This document shows, piece after piece, positions 43,101 to 54,074 of a stretch of 64,000 nt of DNA (its first letter is position 1; every line of letters starts with the position of its first letter). Source of the stretch: Zingiber officinale (Eukaryota; Streptophyta; Magnoliopsida; Zingiberales; Zingiberaceae); NCBI RefSeq assembly GCF_018446385.1, contig NC_055988.1, positions 167,076,337 through 167,140,336 of the forward strand, read 5' to 3'. The translations under genes were made by a program, and so were the position numbers. The notes below the pieces were generated by a model. The model did not search any database and was not told the DNA's origin. It saw only the letters and a program-made list of their open reading frames with translations.

Positions 43101-45379
43101 GTTAGTAGCAGAAATTGCAATCTGAATTCTCAGGTGGATCAGACAGATAAATCTTCAAAATCTTTGGGTTCTCACTCCACTTTAACATTGATGCTGCAAA
43201 ACTCTTGCAAGAGTGCAGATGTATGCTTGTCAGACTTCTCTTCTGAGGGAGATTTATCTGATAAAAACACTCCTGTTAATCAGGCAGATCTCATTTTTGA
43301 GTACTTTGAATCTGACCTACCCCCTAGGCGCCCACCATTATTTGACAAGTGAGTCATGTTTCTCTTTATTTATACTTCAGCTGATCTCTCTTGTTAAGGA
43401 ATTGCTGCCTTTTGAAAAATTCCTGCAAATGTTACTCTTTTCTAAAATATGCCTGAAAAAATATGTAGTTTCCCAGCATCATGTTTTGAAGGGCATTTAA
43501 ACTTTCTCTAGGCTCATGTGTAGACGTGACTTTTATATACATATGAGATGAATGACAGTTATTTTAAGAGCATAATGTTCTGTAGATGGTATGCGACAGG
43601 ATATACGGAGTGCATGTACCATACAAGTTTTTATACTATTTCAAGATAACTAACTACCAATTCATTTTAATTTTAGATCATCTAAGTTTCCTTTTGGCCT
43701 GTTTTTGTAATTGATCAATAGTTGTTTCATGTAAACTGAAAAAATGTTCTTTGGTAGCAAAATCCAACAATTTAAAAATGTAGGGATCTCATGAGAGAGA
43801 AAATCCTTAAAAGAATGATGACCATGAGCAATGTGCAGCTCCATGAAGTTAGACTGCTCAACAGCACATACACATTATTAGGCAACAAAGGTGGATATGT
43901 ATGTAGTTCTTACCGAATAGTATCAGTTATATTGTCGAATAATTATGTCTTCTCATTCCTATTCTTCATCGTTTTAAGTCTTAGATATGTTTATATGTTT
44001 GAAAAGGAGAAATGGGAGAAAGAAGACATTCACCTAAGATATATAAAAAAGTAGAAACAGCTCATACATAGCAAGGAGGATGGAGGCTAGAAAAACAAGC
44101 AAAAATACCTGCCCAATGAGAACTAAGGAGTTTATATGTGCCTGTAGTTCAATACTAGAAGATATTACAGTACTAAGATGTGTGTTAGAATTTTTAAGCC
44201 TTAGAGGAGGTAACCTGTGGAAGGGGAGCCTTGGCGCAACGGTAAAGTTGTTGCCATGTGACCAAAAGGTCACGGGTTCGAATCCTAGAAACAACCTCTT
44301 GCAAAAAGCAGGATAAGACTGTGTACAATGGATCCTTCCCCGGGACCCCGCATGGCGGGAGCTTCGTGCACCGGGCTGTCTTTTTTTTTTTTATTTTAGA
44401 GGAGGTAACCTGTGCATTGTAAATCAATAAGCATTGGATAGATTGGTTTATTTAACACAAATTACTCTTTATACTTGATAAGAATAAGGGTAGGCTTTGT
44501 TAACAGAAAGAACATCAAAGCACAAGTTGATGGGGGGAAGAGTGTGAATTAATGGAAGCAAACTATAACCTATGGTCAAACATAAAGCATGTCCAAATCG
44601 TTGGTTCCCTCATTTTACTCTTGCATTGTATGTTCTAGAGTTGGCGGTTCTTTTCTGATATTCCTCTTTTCCTCAATACAGGACCAATGAACTAATGGCT
44701 GGTGATACAGCTTCTGATGGATGTATATTTGGAAATCCATCAGTTTTGGAATCTATTGAACTGCAAGATCTTCATCCTGCATCTTGGTCTGTCCAAGTCA
44801 ATATTGTTTTCTTCTACATTTCATTTGAGGTTCTGTTTAGTACAGATAGATATTCAGATATTTCTTTTTCGTCTTCGTTTATTTTCCTTTTAGGTATTGT
44901 GTTGCATGGTATCCCATATATCGTATACCTATTGGTCGTCTTCGTGCCGCCTTTCTGACTTATCATTCTCTGGGAAATTTCACTCGTCGTGGTAATCCAG
45001 CAGATTCTCCTGGTGCTTGTGACACTCTGGTTTCTCCAGTTGTTGGTCTCCAGTCATACAACGATATGGTACATCTTCTCTATGTTCATACTTTGATCCT
45101 TAAGAAACAAAATTTTACGGGTGATGATATTTCGATAAGTTGTTTGTTTGGAAAAGATAAACTGTGTTTGCGTTGCAGGGCGAGAATTGGTTTCGACCAA
45201 GGAACATGGGTTCAAATGTTCCCTGTACCAATCCCAATACTTCAGAGCTGGTAAAAGAGAGGTTGAGGGCGCTGAGGCAAACCGCAGCTGCAATGTCAGG
45301 CACTATAGTTTCAAAGGGTGACTCTCGCTCTGTGAATCGGCATCGAGACTATGAATTCTTCGTATCGCGGAGCAGATAG
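34888..45379 (+). CDS. DUF789-family protein (PF05623), five coding exons, 1014 aa
   Basis: Coding exons 34888-35009, 40907-43348, 44682-44786, 44894-45068 and 45179-45379 join in phase at GT-AG sites. The start MPYKHRRRYSTIEKIAYGRN is followed by an acidic/Ser-rich, disordered region with basic blocks (KRKSRKKDQKKRKQRKR; GKRRRRARRR), likely nuclear signals. The C-terminal ~300 residues are the DUF789 domain (ADFEKFLFSASPII; IFEYFESDLPPRRPPLFDK; DLHPASWYCVAWYPIYRIPI; TYHSLGN). Its biochemical role is unknown. The 5.9-kb second coding-side intron (35010-40906) holds two SINEs and other repeats; the next intron holds a third SINE. An exon inside that long intron cannot be excluded, but the AT|G junction reads cleanly. 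Confidence 0.85.
36741..37200. repeat. Diverged ~240-bp tandem duplication in the intron
   Basis: GTGGATACACGAAAGATGTAG at 36781 recurs at 37021, and similarity extends over about 220 bp including TGATGAATTAAAGATT. Old, about 15-20 percent diverged by eye. Confidence 0.75.
37791..37965 (-). mobile_element. Au-type tRNA-derived SINE with perfect 21-bp TSD
   Basis: Minus strand starts GGGGATCCTTAGCGCAATGG (A box region), has box B GGTTCGAGTCG, the AACATCCTCTTGCA block, and ends CGAGCGCCCTTTATT. An exact 21-bp duplication flanks it at 37770-37790 and 37966-37986. Non-coding; Pol III origin; needs LINE enzymes in trans. Confidence 0.9.
38234..38393 (+). mobile_element. Older Au-type SINE
   Basis: TTTTGACGCAACAGTAAAG, box B-like AATTCGAGTCTCG, AACAACCTCTTGCAAAG and GGTCTGCC followed by T9. 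Imperfect flanking repeats (ACTCTCATTAA against ACTCTATTCATTAA) mark it as older than the neighbouring SINE. Confidence 0.75.
39990..40250. repeat. Dispersed repeat with (TA)n core
   Basis: GAGCTGCACATTTGTGAACA, TTCGTTTATATTCATTCA, a (TA) run at about 40102-40126, then complementary text (CTCGTGAATTCG, GTTCATGAACAAAG). Fold-back-like; related wording recurs at 49150-49570. Confidence 0.4.
44220..44395 (+). mobile_element. Au-type SINE, full length, 19-bp TSD
   Basis: Starts AAGGGGAGCCTTGGCGCAAC, box B GGTTCGAATCC at 44275-44285, AACAACCTCTTGCAAAAAGC, GGGACCCCGCATGGCGGGAG, CACCGGGCTGTC and a T tail. The 19-bp duplication starting TTAGAGGAGGTAACC is exact at 44201-44219 and 44396-44414. It lies in the intron between the 40907-43348 and 44682-44786 exons. 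Confidence 0.95.
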
Positions 45380-46250
45380 ATTGCTGAGATGTTTTCTTTT
45401 CCCCCATAATTTTGCAATATTACCTGAAATGCTAATTACAATTGTCCATCTTAGAGTCAAGACTGCAACTAGAACAAGGCGAGAACAATTCTCACATTAA
45501 CGTTTTTTTTCCCTTCAATTTTCAACTCTTGAAATAAGATTCAGACTTGCAGACATAAGCTCTCATTTCAACTGGTTTGAGCCTTGTTTCTCGACGAGTC
45601 ATGTTATTACAATTAAGATATGTTTTTTTAATTTTTATGATAATGAAAATAATAGATGTGTCACCAACCCAGATCTTGGCAAGAGTTTCATCCCTTTTTT
45701 TGGAAATAATGAACGTCTTTCTTATTTATAGTATATCTAACTATACTACGTTCCTTGTAGCATCAAGGATAACAATTAAATTGTTGGAGCAATAACAATT
45801 AAATTTTTATCTCACAATTAAATTTTTATAGACCCTGCTAGACTTTATTTCCTATTATATTTTTATTTTTATTTTTATTTATATTTAATTTAATTTAATA
45901 TTATTTTATTATTACTAACTTATATTTATTTGGGTCATAGTATATAATTTAAATATTAATCTTCATAAAGATAGAGAGTATAGTATAATAACTCTTTTTA
46001 TTTAGTTATATTAGGTGTTATAATGTATATTTTAATTTTGATAAAAAATAATTAGAATATGCTTTTATTTAATTATAATAGATTATTTTGTTTATTTTTT
46101 AGTAAAAAACTAGTTATAATATAGATGTATTAGTTTAATTAAAATAAGTGCTACAGATAGTTTGATAAATAAATAAATATATTTGACGTTGATTCAAATT
46201 AATTCCCTCTGCGCTTTATTCATATTGACGACGTTGGACATACCGTTGAC
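45380..46250. other. 3' UTR and AT-rich intergenic
   Basis: Immediately downstream is the presumed 3' UTR of the DUF789 gene. From about 45780 extreme AT content with no features. Confidence 0.4.
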
Positions 46251-46449
46251 CAATTTTGACTAGCCACCATTCCCCGCGGCACGTGTGCGCAAGAGCTAGC
46301 GCATCACCGGCGCACGAGCCGGGTGGTAGGCCAAAAGCAGGTAATGGTGCGTCTGCCAACCAATATCCGACCGACGCTTGCCACTCTCTCGCTTAGAAGA
46401 CCGACACGCGCCTGTCTTCCCGGTTGGAGCTCGCACGTGCGGCCGTAGC

Positions 46450-48144
46450 ACTTCTCATTAATCCCCTGTCTCTCGCTTTCTCTCTCGCTGATTTGTTTTC
46501 CTTCTTCTCTCTCTGCTTTCTCCTTCGCCACTTCGCTATCGAATCACAGAGATGCCGATCGGTCTCTCGCCGTCGACCTCGTCGTCTCCTCGATCCATAA
46601 TCGGCCTGCGTTCCTACTTTCCCCCCTCAGATTTGTAGATCGTATGCATCTGGCGGAAGCTCCTAGTCGACTACTTCATTGGCTTCTTTTGGCGGCTTGC
46701 ATTTGAAGGTATTTATCTAATCCTGTGCTTATCCATTGATCTCCCCTTCTTTGATGGAGCAGATCGATCCCTCGTACTTATCTTCTCGTTTCCTGTCTCA
46801 TGGAAGAACAGAAAACAGAACTGATCTACTCGAATCTGATGCATCCGGAAAAGAGAAAGCACAATCGCTCAGGTCAGTTCATATCCCAATTCCATTTCCA
46901 GTTTCTAGAGAAGAAAACTTTTTATTTAGGTTAATTCGGTCCAGTCAATGTTTCTTAGTTCTTTCAGGTTATCCATATCTAAATCATTTCTAGTTCCTAG
47001 AGAAGAAATTTCTCTTCATTGCTAGTTTTCTGGATTTTTTTTGTTCTAATTAATCAGATCTCACTACTACTGCATGATCGTTTTTTTTAAAAAAAAACAT
47101 TGTTTGATTCTGAATCTGGAAATCTGTGCAGTAATTGGCTTAATTTAAAAAGTTATGTGGCTGTTGAATTAACAATCAGAGTGGCTTGCACTGTACCTAG
47201 ATTAATTAGTGTAATTCAGTTGCATATGAATCAGTGTGTCTCTGACACCTTTGAAAAACAAGTTTCATTTGTTTTGTTTCCTGATGAAATTTCAGATTTT
47301 CAGGTGAACAATTTTAGTATTTTCGACAGTACTTGTCATTGAAAATTTGCAGCCCCACCATTGTCTGCGTGTGCTTGCTGTTTGCAATCCCACTTTAGAA
47401 TGCATATTTTGAATTGCAGTATTCTGCTTAAAGGAAAATTAATAATAGTAAAGACTTATCCCATAAGCTAAGGTCGTTACACAGATCTTTCCAAATTATT
47501 GACCTCTTTTTCTTATTATGTTTTCATTTATGTTATTCCACGTTATTGTTCATACCATTTTGAACGCCTTTTAAATGTTTTTTAGTTTTGGCTTTCTTTT
47601 TAATGTTCTTATTCTTTTTATCAATGTCTATCTTGGTATATCTTCATATTCACTTCAACATTCTCATTTGTTGTTGGTGTAATCGAGTCATAATTAACTT
47701 TCAACATCATATATAACATAACTGATCTAATTCGTAATTAGTAATATTTTGAACATAGAGAGCGAAAATGCTAATCCAAAGATGTATTTCTGATAAGTCA
47801 AGAATATACATATTTTTTTAAAAGAGAAAAAATGTTGTATCTCTACTAGTGAATATACATGCATCATGAAGAAAGTGTACCATTTTGCCTTATATTTGCA
47901 ATTTTATTTTTCCTTTTTTTATTTTAATCTACACAGCACTACTTTGTTTTAAATTTACTTCTTTGCATTTTCCAACAATGACTAGTTGAGGATGATGTGA
48001 TAAAGTAATATTCTTGATCTGGCATGCAAGAAGTGAGGGAAGCTTTCGTTTTCCTTGTTTTTGCAGTACAACACAGTTCTTCCACTATCGGCGGCACGTC
48101 TCGGCCTGCAGAGCACAAACTGCATGGAGGCATCTGCAGTGAAG
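46450..48144 (+). other. Possible spliced transcription unit of unknown or non-coding nature
   Basis: A GC/CT-rich promoter-leader (46280-46560) is followed by exon-like pieces: to 46709 (TTGAAG|GTATTT), 46764-46871 (GAGCAG| ... CTCAG|GTCAGT) and 48067-48144 (TTTGCAG| ... GTGAAG|GTACAG). The first two ATGs (46551, 46643) open frames of fewer than 30 codons. A spliced frame from about 46754 would give only about 65 residues (MEQIDPSYLSSRFLSHGRTE...). No family was recognised. It could be a long non-coding RNA, a gene relic, or a gene whose main exons I missed. Confidence 0.35.
47500..47760 (-). mobile_element. RTE LINE fragment, 3' part
   Basis: Minus strand reads VMLY... and QQMRMLK-I-RYTKIDIDKK pieces that match the end of RTE reverse transcriptase ORFs (the MLRWM motif). 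Same region as 57230-57660. Confidence 0.5.
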
Positions 48145-48149
48145 GTACA

Positions 48150-49140
48150 GTACCTTTAGGTATGATGCAAACGCGGACTCTGAGCTTCCAACTTTAATTT
48201 GTCTTAATTGCATTCTTAAATTCTTAATTAATTATTAGCTGCATAGATTAATTGCAAATGAACTGTGGAGGCTGCATAACGAAATCGCTAATTAGTATGG
48301 GAAATAAAGTTTGGTTGGCAATCGAAATTGGAGCAACTGAAATATTAGTTCGCTAATTTGTGTTGACACATAGGGAAAAAAAATCTAAATACTCTGACTA
48401 ACATTATGAAATTATTGGGATTTATTTTTCCATAAAGAGAGCAAGGATAAAATTATTATTGTGTGATGTTGTAATCATGAATTTAAATCCTGAAAATAAT
48501 TATTTTCCATATAAGATAAATAATGGATGGTGCAAGCCTTTTTCGAGTAAATCTCAATGTCCAAAATTTACCCAGTCAGAATTTAAATATAAGTCTTTTA
48601 TTATTACATGCAATTTTAATTAATACATCTCAATCAAAAAATGAATGTTAAGAGTTTCATTCTGATATTCTGATTATTTAGCATTGTCTTTTATGAAATT
48701 ACCATATTAACGAAACTAGATGGGATTATTTTTTTACTTTCCACGAAGAGAGCAACTCACTTTAAGGTCTATTTAATTTGTCAATATATTTCTATTACAT
48801 AAATCAACCTATCAGTACCAACGGTTAGTCATTAAAAATCAGTACACGTAATTAAATTATAGTACTGATTTTTAAATATTAATATCACATTAATTATTGC
48901 TGCATGTAATCATTTTAAGAGAGAATTTTATTTTAATTTAATTAGAAAGAGGAAAAAATATTGAATGTAGATGAGAGAGATTAAAAAAATAAATTTTGAT
49001 CTTTTTAGATTGTTCACGTCAAATGTCACCGGCTTATTCAAAGATGTGTAGGGTAATATTCTTGTATGTGTTTATATATATATATTTAGTATACATTTCT
49101 TTTTTCCCCACGCTTCTTGCAAAACATCTAAAAGGTTGAT
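48150..49140. other. Intergenic, nothing recognised
   Basis: AT-rich, no frames of note; short (TA)n at 49074-49084. Confidence 0.4.
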
Positions 49141-49149
49141 GATAGAGGT

Positions 49150-49570
49150 GTAAACGAGCTAAGCCACTCGCAAGTTATTTGGGTCTCGGTTCGAAAAAAA
49201 AAATTGTTCGAGTTTGTTCGATTAAATTAATCAGCCGAGCTTGAGCTTGTTTTCGAGTTCGAAAATCTTATCAAACCGAGCCCGAGCTTAATAATACTTG
49301 GTTCGTGAGTTCGTAAACATATTTGTTAAGAACCTCATTTATCTTATATATATAATAAATATAATAATGTGCTATTAATTATTATATCTAATTATCTTAA
49401 TGAGTTTGAACTAGCTCGTTTAATTTTTAAACGAGTTTTTTTCTAAACAATCTCAAGCTATTTAATTTTATTACGAACTAAACTCGAGTTGAAAATTTTA
49501 AATTTAAATTAAACTTGAGCCAACCTCAAGCTTAGGGATAATGAATTGAACTCGAGTTCTAACTTTTTAC
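49150..49570. repeat. Dispersed GAGCTTGAGCT-type repeat
   Basis: GTGTAAACGAGCTAAGCC, CGAGCTTGAGCTTG, AACCGAGCCCGAGC and complementary stretches (GAGTTGAAAATTTT, AACTCGAGTTC). Resembles a widespread fold-back plant repeat; family unknown. Confidence 0.4.
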
Positions 49571-49724
49571 TGTTCTTCTAATTGATTGTCAACTATATTT
49601 TTAGAAATTCTTTTATTTAATTTTAATGATCTGTCAACCATTTGATAGTATACTTAATGTTGAAGAACAGATTAAAAAAATTAGCCCCTAAGTTATGGTG
49701 TAATAAATTTAGTATAATTAAATT

Positions 49725-49826
49725 CCTAGAAATCAGCCTCTTGTGAAAAAACGTAGGCAATAGATCCTTTTCCTGGCAATAGATTTAGATGACGGAGTTT
49801 CGTATATCTAGCTGTCGTTTTTTCTA
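49725..49826 (+). mobile_element. 5'-truncated Au-type SINE
   Basis: Only the 3' half remains (CAGCCTCTTGTGAAAAAACG, TAGATCCTTTTCCTGG, ACGGAGTTTCGT, CTGTCGTTTTTT). The exact 14-bp duplication AGTATAATTAAATT flanks it (49711-49724, 49827-49840). Confidence 0.7.
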
Positions 49827-50239
49827 AGTATAATTAAATTAAAAATTATGTATAATAACATAAAAATATATTTATTATAAAGTATAAAAATATATAAAAA
49901 ATATACTAAATATTGATTTTCATGCCGAAGTCAATGGAATGGTCCGCATTTAATTTTAAAAAATGAAAATAGCGATGATAATGCCGATGTATAATAATGT
50001 GATTCACTACCACTCGTTCGATCTAAAATTAATGGGCAAGATCGCGGGCGCCCACGGACCAGCCATTTCCTTAGACCTTAGGAACCGTCGCCTAGGAACA
50101 AACTCGGCGACACATGTCAGTCGTCCATTCAAGCAGCGCGCTCTGAGTATAAAGAATTAGAAACTGAACCCCTGCACGAGGCACGAAGCGGTTCGGAAAC
50201 CTGAATCGAACTGCTTCGGTTCGCGTTCCCTTCAGGTTC

Positions 50240-50247
50240 TATTTAAA
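50240..50247 (+). promoter_or_regulatory. TATA box of MIR396
   Basis: TATTTAAA about 45 bp before a CT-rich start region and 230 bp ahead of the hairpin. Confidence 0.6.
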
Positions 50248-50312
50248 CCAGGCTTGGACCGGCTTTTTATTTAGCTTTGTCATCACTTTTCCTCTACCCT
50301 CTCCCCTCTCCC

Positions 50313-50317
<5 letters not shown>

Positions 50318-50347
<30 letters not shown>
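50318..50347. repeat. (CT)n microsatellite in the MIR396 leader
   Basis: About 15 perfect CT repeats inside a longer pyrimidine tract (50280-50360). Confidence 0.9.
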
Positions 50348-50351
<4 letters not shown>

Positions 50352-50465
50352 TTCCATGCCCATCTCTTTCTTGTTGAATTCTTGCAATTTTCTAGGGTTT
50401 GATGTGCACTTGGGCTTGGAGAAAACTGGGGTTGGATAATTGAGATGATTTTGTGATAAGATTGT

Positions 50466-50634
50466 GGGCATGCTCTCCACAGGCTTTCTTGAACTGTGAA
50501 CTCTCCCCTTTCACTATCGATCTCGTCTTCTCAGAGAGAATTCTTACACTGAATTGGACTCTCAGAAGGACGGAAAAGACTGAGGAAGGTTAACTGCCGT
50601 TGATAGTTCAAGAAAGCCCGTGGAAACCATGCCA
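50466..50634 (+). ncRNA. MIR396: MIR396 precursor hairpin (miR396e-type)
   Basis: The 5' arm holds the 21-nt mature sequence at 50476-50496 (TCCACAGGCTTTC...GAACTG). Its GG after CACA is the miR396d/e form known from grasses. The 3' arm at 50606-50626 (GTTCAAGAAAGCCCGTGG...) pairs with it over almost all positions with one A-C mismatch, leaving the typical star. Outer stem GGCATG pairs with CATGCC (50629-50634). The loop is about 110 nt. miR396 guides cleavage of GROWTH-REGULATING FACTOR mRNAs and so limits cell proliferation. It is transcribed by Pol II; a TATA box lies at 50240. Not protein-coding. Confidence 0.93.
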
Positions 50635-50639
50635 GATCT

Positions 50640-50718
50640 TAATTAATATGGTTTCTGATAGATTTGGATCCAGATTTATGATTTCATGCCGTTCAATTTC
50701 CTTGAAGGTTTCTCTGTG

Positions 50719-50755
<37 letters not shown>

Positions 50756-53098
50756 TGTGTGTGAATTTTTACTCTACTTTTATGCAAATTTGGCGAGAAT
50801 TGTTTTGTAGCAATCGGCATTATATCTCAATTATATCACTGAATTCTAGCGATGGAGTTTGACTTTAGTCTTTTTTGCAAATTTGGTGAGAATTCTCTTG
50901 CAGTAATTGGCATATATCTCTCAATTATGCAACTGCAAGTTGTGAATTCACTGAATTTTTTTACTTTTAGTATTTGTTTCCTCATCTAGATCTTGCAAAA
51001 GAGGTTTAATTTCATTTGATGAAGTTTTTTTTTTCCGTTTGTAAATTATAATTGCATGATTCACGGTTCCTTATCTTTTTCCAGTCACCTATTTTGTGTG
51101 AATTGCAAGTCATGAATTCACTGAATTCTAGTGTAAGAAGTTGTTGTAGATCTTTTGAAATCAGTATCTCATTTAATATTGTTGAAGAATTGTTTATTAT
51201 TGCATGATTCAGCTTGCTTTTCATGCTTCAATTCACTGAATTCTAGTGTTAGAAGTTGTAGATCTTTCAAAAGAGGTCTCATTTAATTTTAATAAAGAAT
51301 TGTTTTATTATTGCATGATTCAACTTGCTTTTCATGGTTCAATTCATCCTTCAATAAATTCACTGAATTATCACAAACTATTCTTAATGTCCATTATCAT
51401 CTCTTAAATTACCATTAATTATTACACTTCCAAGAACAGTTACCACTGTCCTCAATGAACAAACTGTTAGACCGACAACTTAGCTTCTCAAAAAGGTTGG
51501 ATTCACATAGTTGAAAAAGGTAGGAATAATCACTAAAGCACAAGCTTCTAAATGAAGAAGGTCGATCGATAGAGGAGGGTGCATTAGTGTCATAATACAC
51601 ACACAAAGGCAGTGAAAGGTGAGAGAGAGGTAAAGAAGGTGGAATGTGGGGAAAAGAGGAAGACAATCATGTGAGCCCTGTGCGAGGAGAGGACAATTAT
51701 GCTATGGCTCACTGGCAAGAGGATTAAAAAGCCTTAGGACCTGGCAGTTTTTCTACCTTCACCCATCCATCCAGTAGTTTAACTAATGCTCGCCTTGCCT
51801 GCTAATTTCCTTCCTTCAAACCTTTGATTATTCCTTGCCTAAGTTGGTCCGCTTCGATTCGGTTGATTCGATTAACAAGCAGTGATTGAATTGTATTCAG
51901 TGGTGATCGATGGTGAAGTTAAGTTGGGGGTTGCATGAGATTTGGTGGCAAGGGACCAGTGATGGGTGCAAACCTGTCATCACATTGTTCCAGCTCAGCG
52001 TGCAATAGATGCGCAGGCACAAGAGGACACACCAACTCCCACCTTGCTTGTGGGAGCGCATCTTGGTGCCTTTGTGCTACACCATTGTGGTCTTTGTAGA
52101 CAGGGGAATAGCTTTTTAGTTATTAAATTATGAATGGGATATTATTTTGACAATTTTTGAAAGTTAGAGGTTTTTTTTTTTTTTTTTGATTTTCTGCCCT
52201 TATTAATTGGCTGTCACAATCCGATTTTTTTTTTTTTTTTTTTTTGATAATCTAGGTGTCTCGATTTTGCCTGATTAATTTTGAATATAAACGGGCATTC
52301 TTTAGTAGTTCGCCTATAAATTTGAATCCTTTTAGCGCTTGCTTTGCCACTCTACCACACTTGTGAAACTCTTAAATTTTATATATAACTAAAGGTACCG
52401 GTTTTGAGTTGGCTTTTGATGGTACCGGTTTGGTTCATATAAATAATTGCGGTAGCTGTGTAAGGGAGTAGTTGGAACAAGAATAAATTTTGTGCGGTAT
52501 CGTGATTCTGTTGAGAATTTTCTCATCAGGCCCATTTGCCAGTTGGCTCTCTCGTGCAACTGCCACAGTGATTTTATCGGCTTATTCATTCATCAACATT
52601 GTCTTTCAGTAGGAGAATTTGTACTAATTTACTGTGCTGTCGATATTATTTATCTTTAATATATATGTTCTAAGACCGATCATTTACTTGTCACATTGTT
52701 TTCCCCTCTCGAGGAAAAGTTAACGCGTATAATTAATTTTATTTATTTCACTTGTGAATATGATTAGCAATTACTAAATAATCCTTTAAATGTTTGATGA
52801 TAACTTAGGGTTTGTGTTAATAGTCTCCATGGGATGTCCAATTGATAGAATAGATTTATATTGTATGTTAATAGTCCCAACAAGATACCCAATTGGTAGA
52901 ATAGATTCATATTGTGTGTTAATAGTTTTCACGGAGTACCAATTAATTAGAGGATGATAGATTTATTATAATGAGATAGACATTAATTTTCAATGGGCAT
53001 GTCATTGGGAAAAAAATTTCTTACACCCTTAACCACTTGTCTAGATCTCTATTATTTTAAATTGATAAAGACTTTCTTACACCCTTAACCACTTGTCT
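50640..53098. other. MIR396 3' flank and intergenic sequence
   Basis: (TA)n at 50720-50751. Repeated GAATTCACTGAATTCTAGTG wording at 50820-51250. Two T runs near 52165 and 52220. CTTACACCCTTAACCACTTG is repeated at 53020 and 53077. No gene seen. Confidence 0.45.
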
Positions 53099-53430
53099 AG
53101 ATCTCCATTATTTTAAATTGAGAAAGACTATGAGAACACAATCATATTTTACTAGAGTATAAGTATTCATTAAGTCAATAAGCTGTCTTTATAGGACCGT
53201 AAATAAACAATCAAATTTTGTTCAAAATTCTAAACAATCAAATTTTGTTCAAAATTCATATACAAGATCTCCATTATTTTAAATTGAGAAAGACTATGAG
53301 AACACAATCATATTTTACTAGAGTATAAGTATTCATTAAGTCAATAAGCTGTCTTTATAGGACCGTAAATAAACAATCAAATTTTGTTCAAAATTCTAAA
53401 CAATCAAATTTTGTTCAAAATTCATATACA
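53099..53430. repeat. Perfect 166-bp tandem duplication
   Basis: Copies 53099-53264 and 53265-53430 start AGATCTCCATTATTTTAAAT and appear identical. Each contains an inner doubled CAATCAAATTTTGTTCAAAA. Confidence 0.9.
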
Positions 53431-54043
53431 AACTGTTGAATTGGATGTTCAAACTTAGTTTAGGTTTTTCTTTTCAAATTTAAACTTAATTTGATTTAAT
53501 TAAATATTATCAGAGTTCTTAGGTAAAATTTTTATATTTTAAAACTAAATTAATGAAACTTCTTTATTTATTATTTCTTAGTTTAATTAAAATGTTAGGA
53601 TTTATTAATACTCATAAATATTTTATTACATATATATTCACAAACATTAATAAACTCATGTATTCAAATTTTATCTATTTAATATATTAAATAAATATAA
53701 ACAAACTTTTAGTGCCTCTATCACAAATTGCCGTGAAAAGTCAATAAAAAAAAAAGTAAGTACTGTACGAAGGATTAAGCGTGCCCAAGAATTATTGATT
53801 AAAAAAATATTACACACTGAAAATGGCCGCAGATGTGACTCTGATCTATCAAGTATTTACAGTTGATGGAAACGGGAAAATTGTACGGTTTTACTTTGCA
53901 CTCTCCTCAGTAACTACAAACCTGCAAGATACGGAAACAACAGTGTGCAAATATTTAGATCTGCTAGGTGAATCACAAAATAAAAAAGAAACAACATCAT
54001 TATTAAGTTTTATCCTACTAATGAAGTTGAGATTTTTGTAAGA

Positions 54044-54049
<6 letters not shown>

Positions 54050-54074
<25 letters not shown>

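Noticed and set aside
44220..44395. tRNA gene because of box A and box B
   Set aside because: No cloverleaf or acceptor stem; body and 19-bp TSD identify an Au-type SINE.
53823..54041. 72-codon frame MAADVTLIYQVFTVDG
   Set aside because: No similarity seen, no promoter or splice context, ends in (TA)n next to LINE debris.
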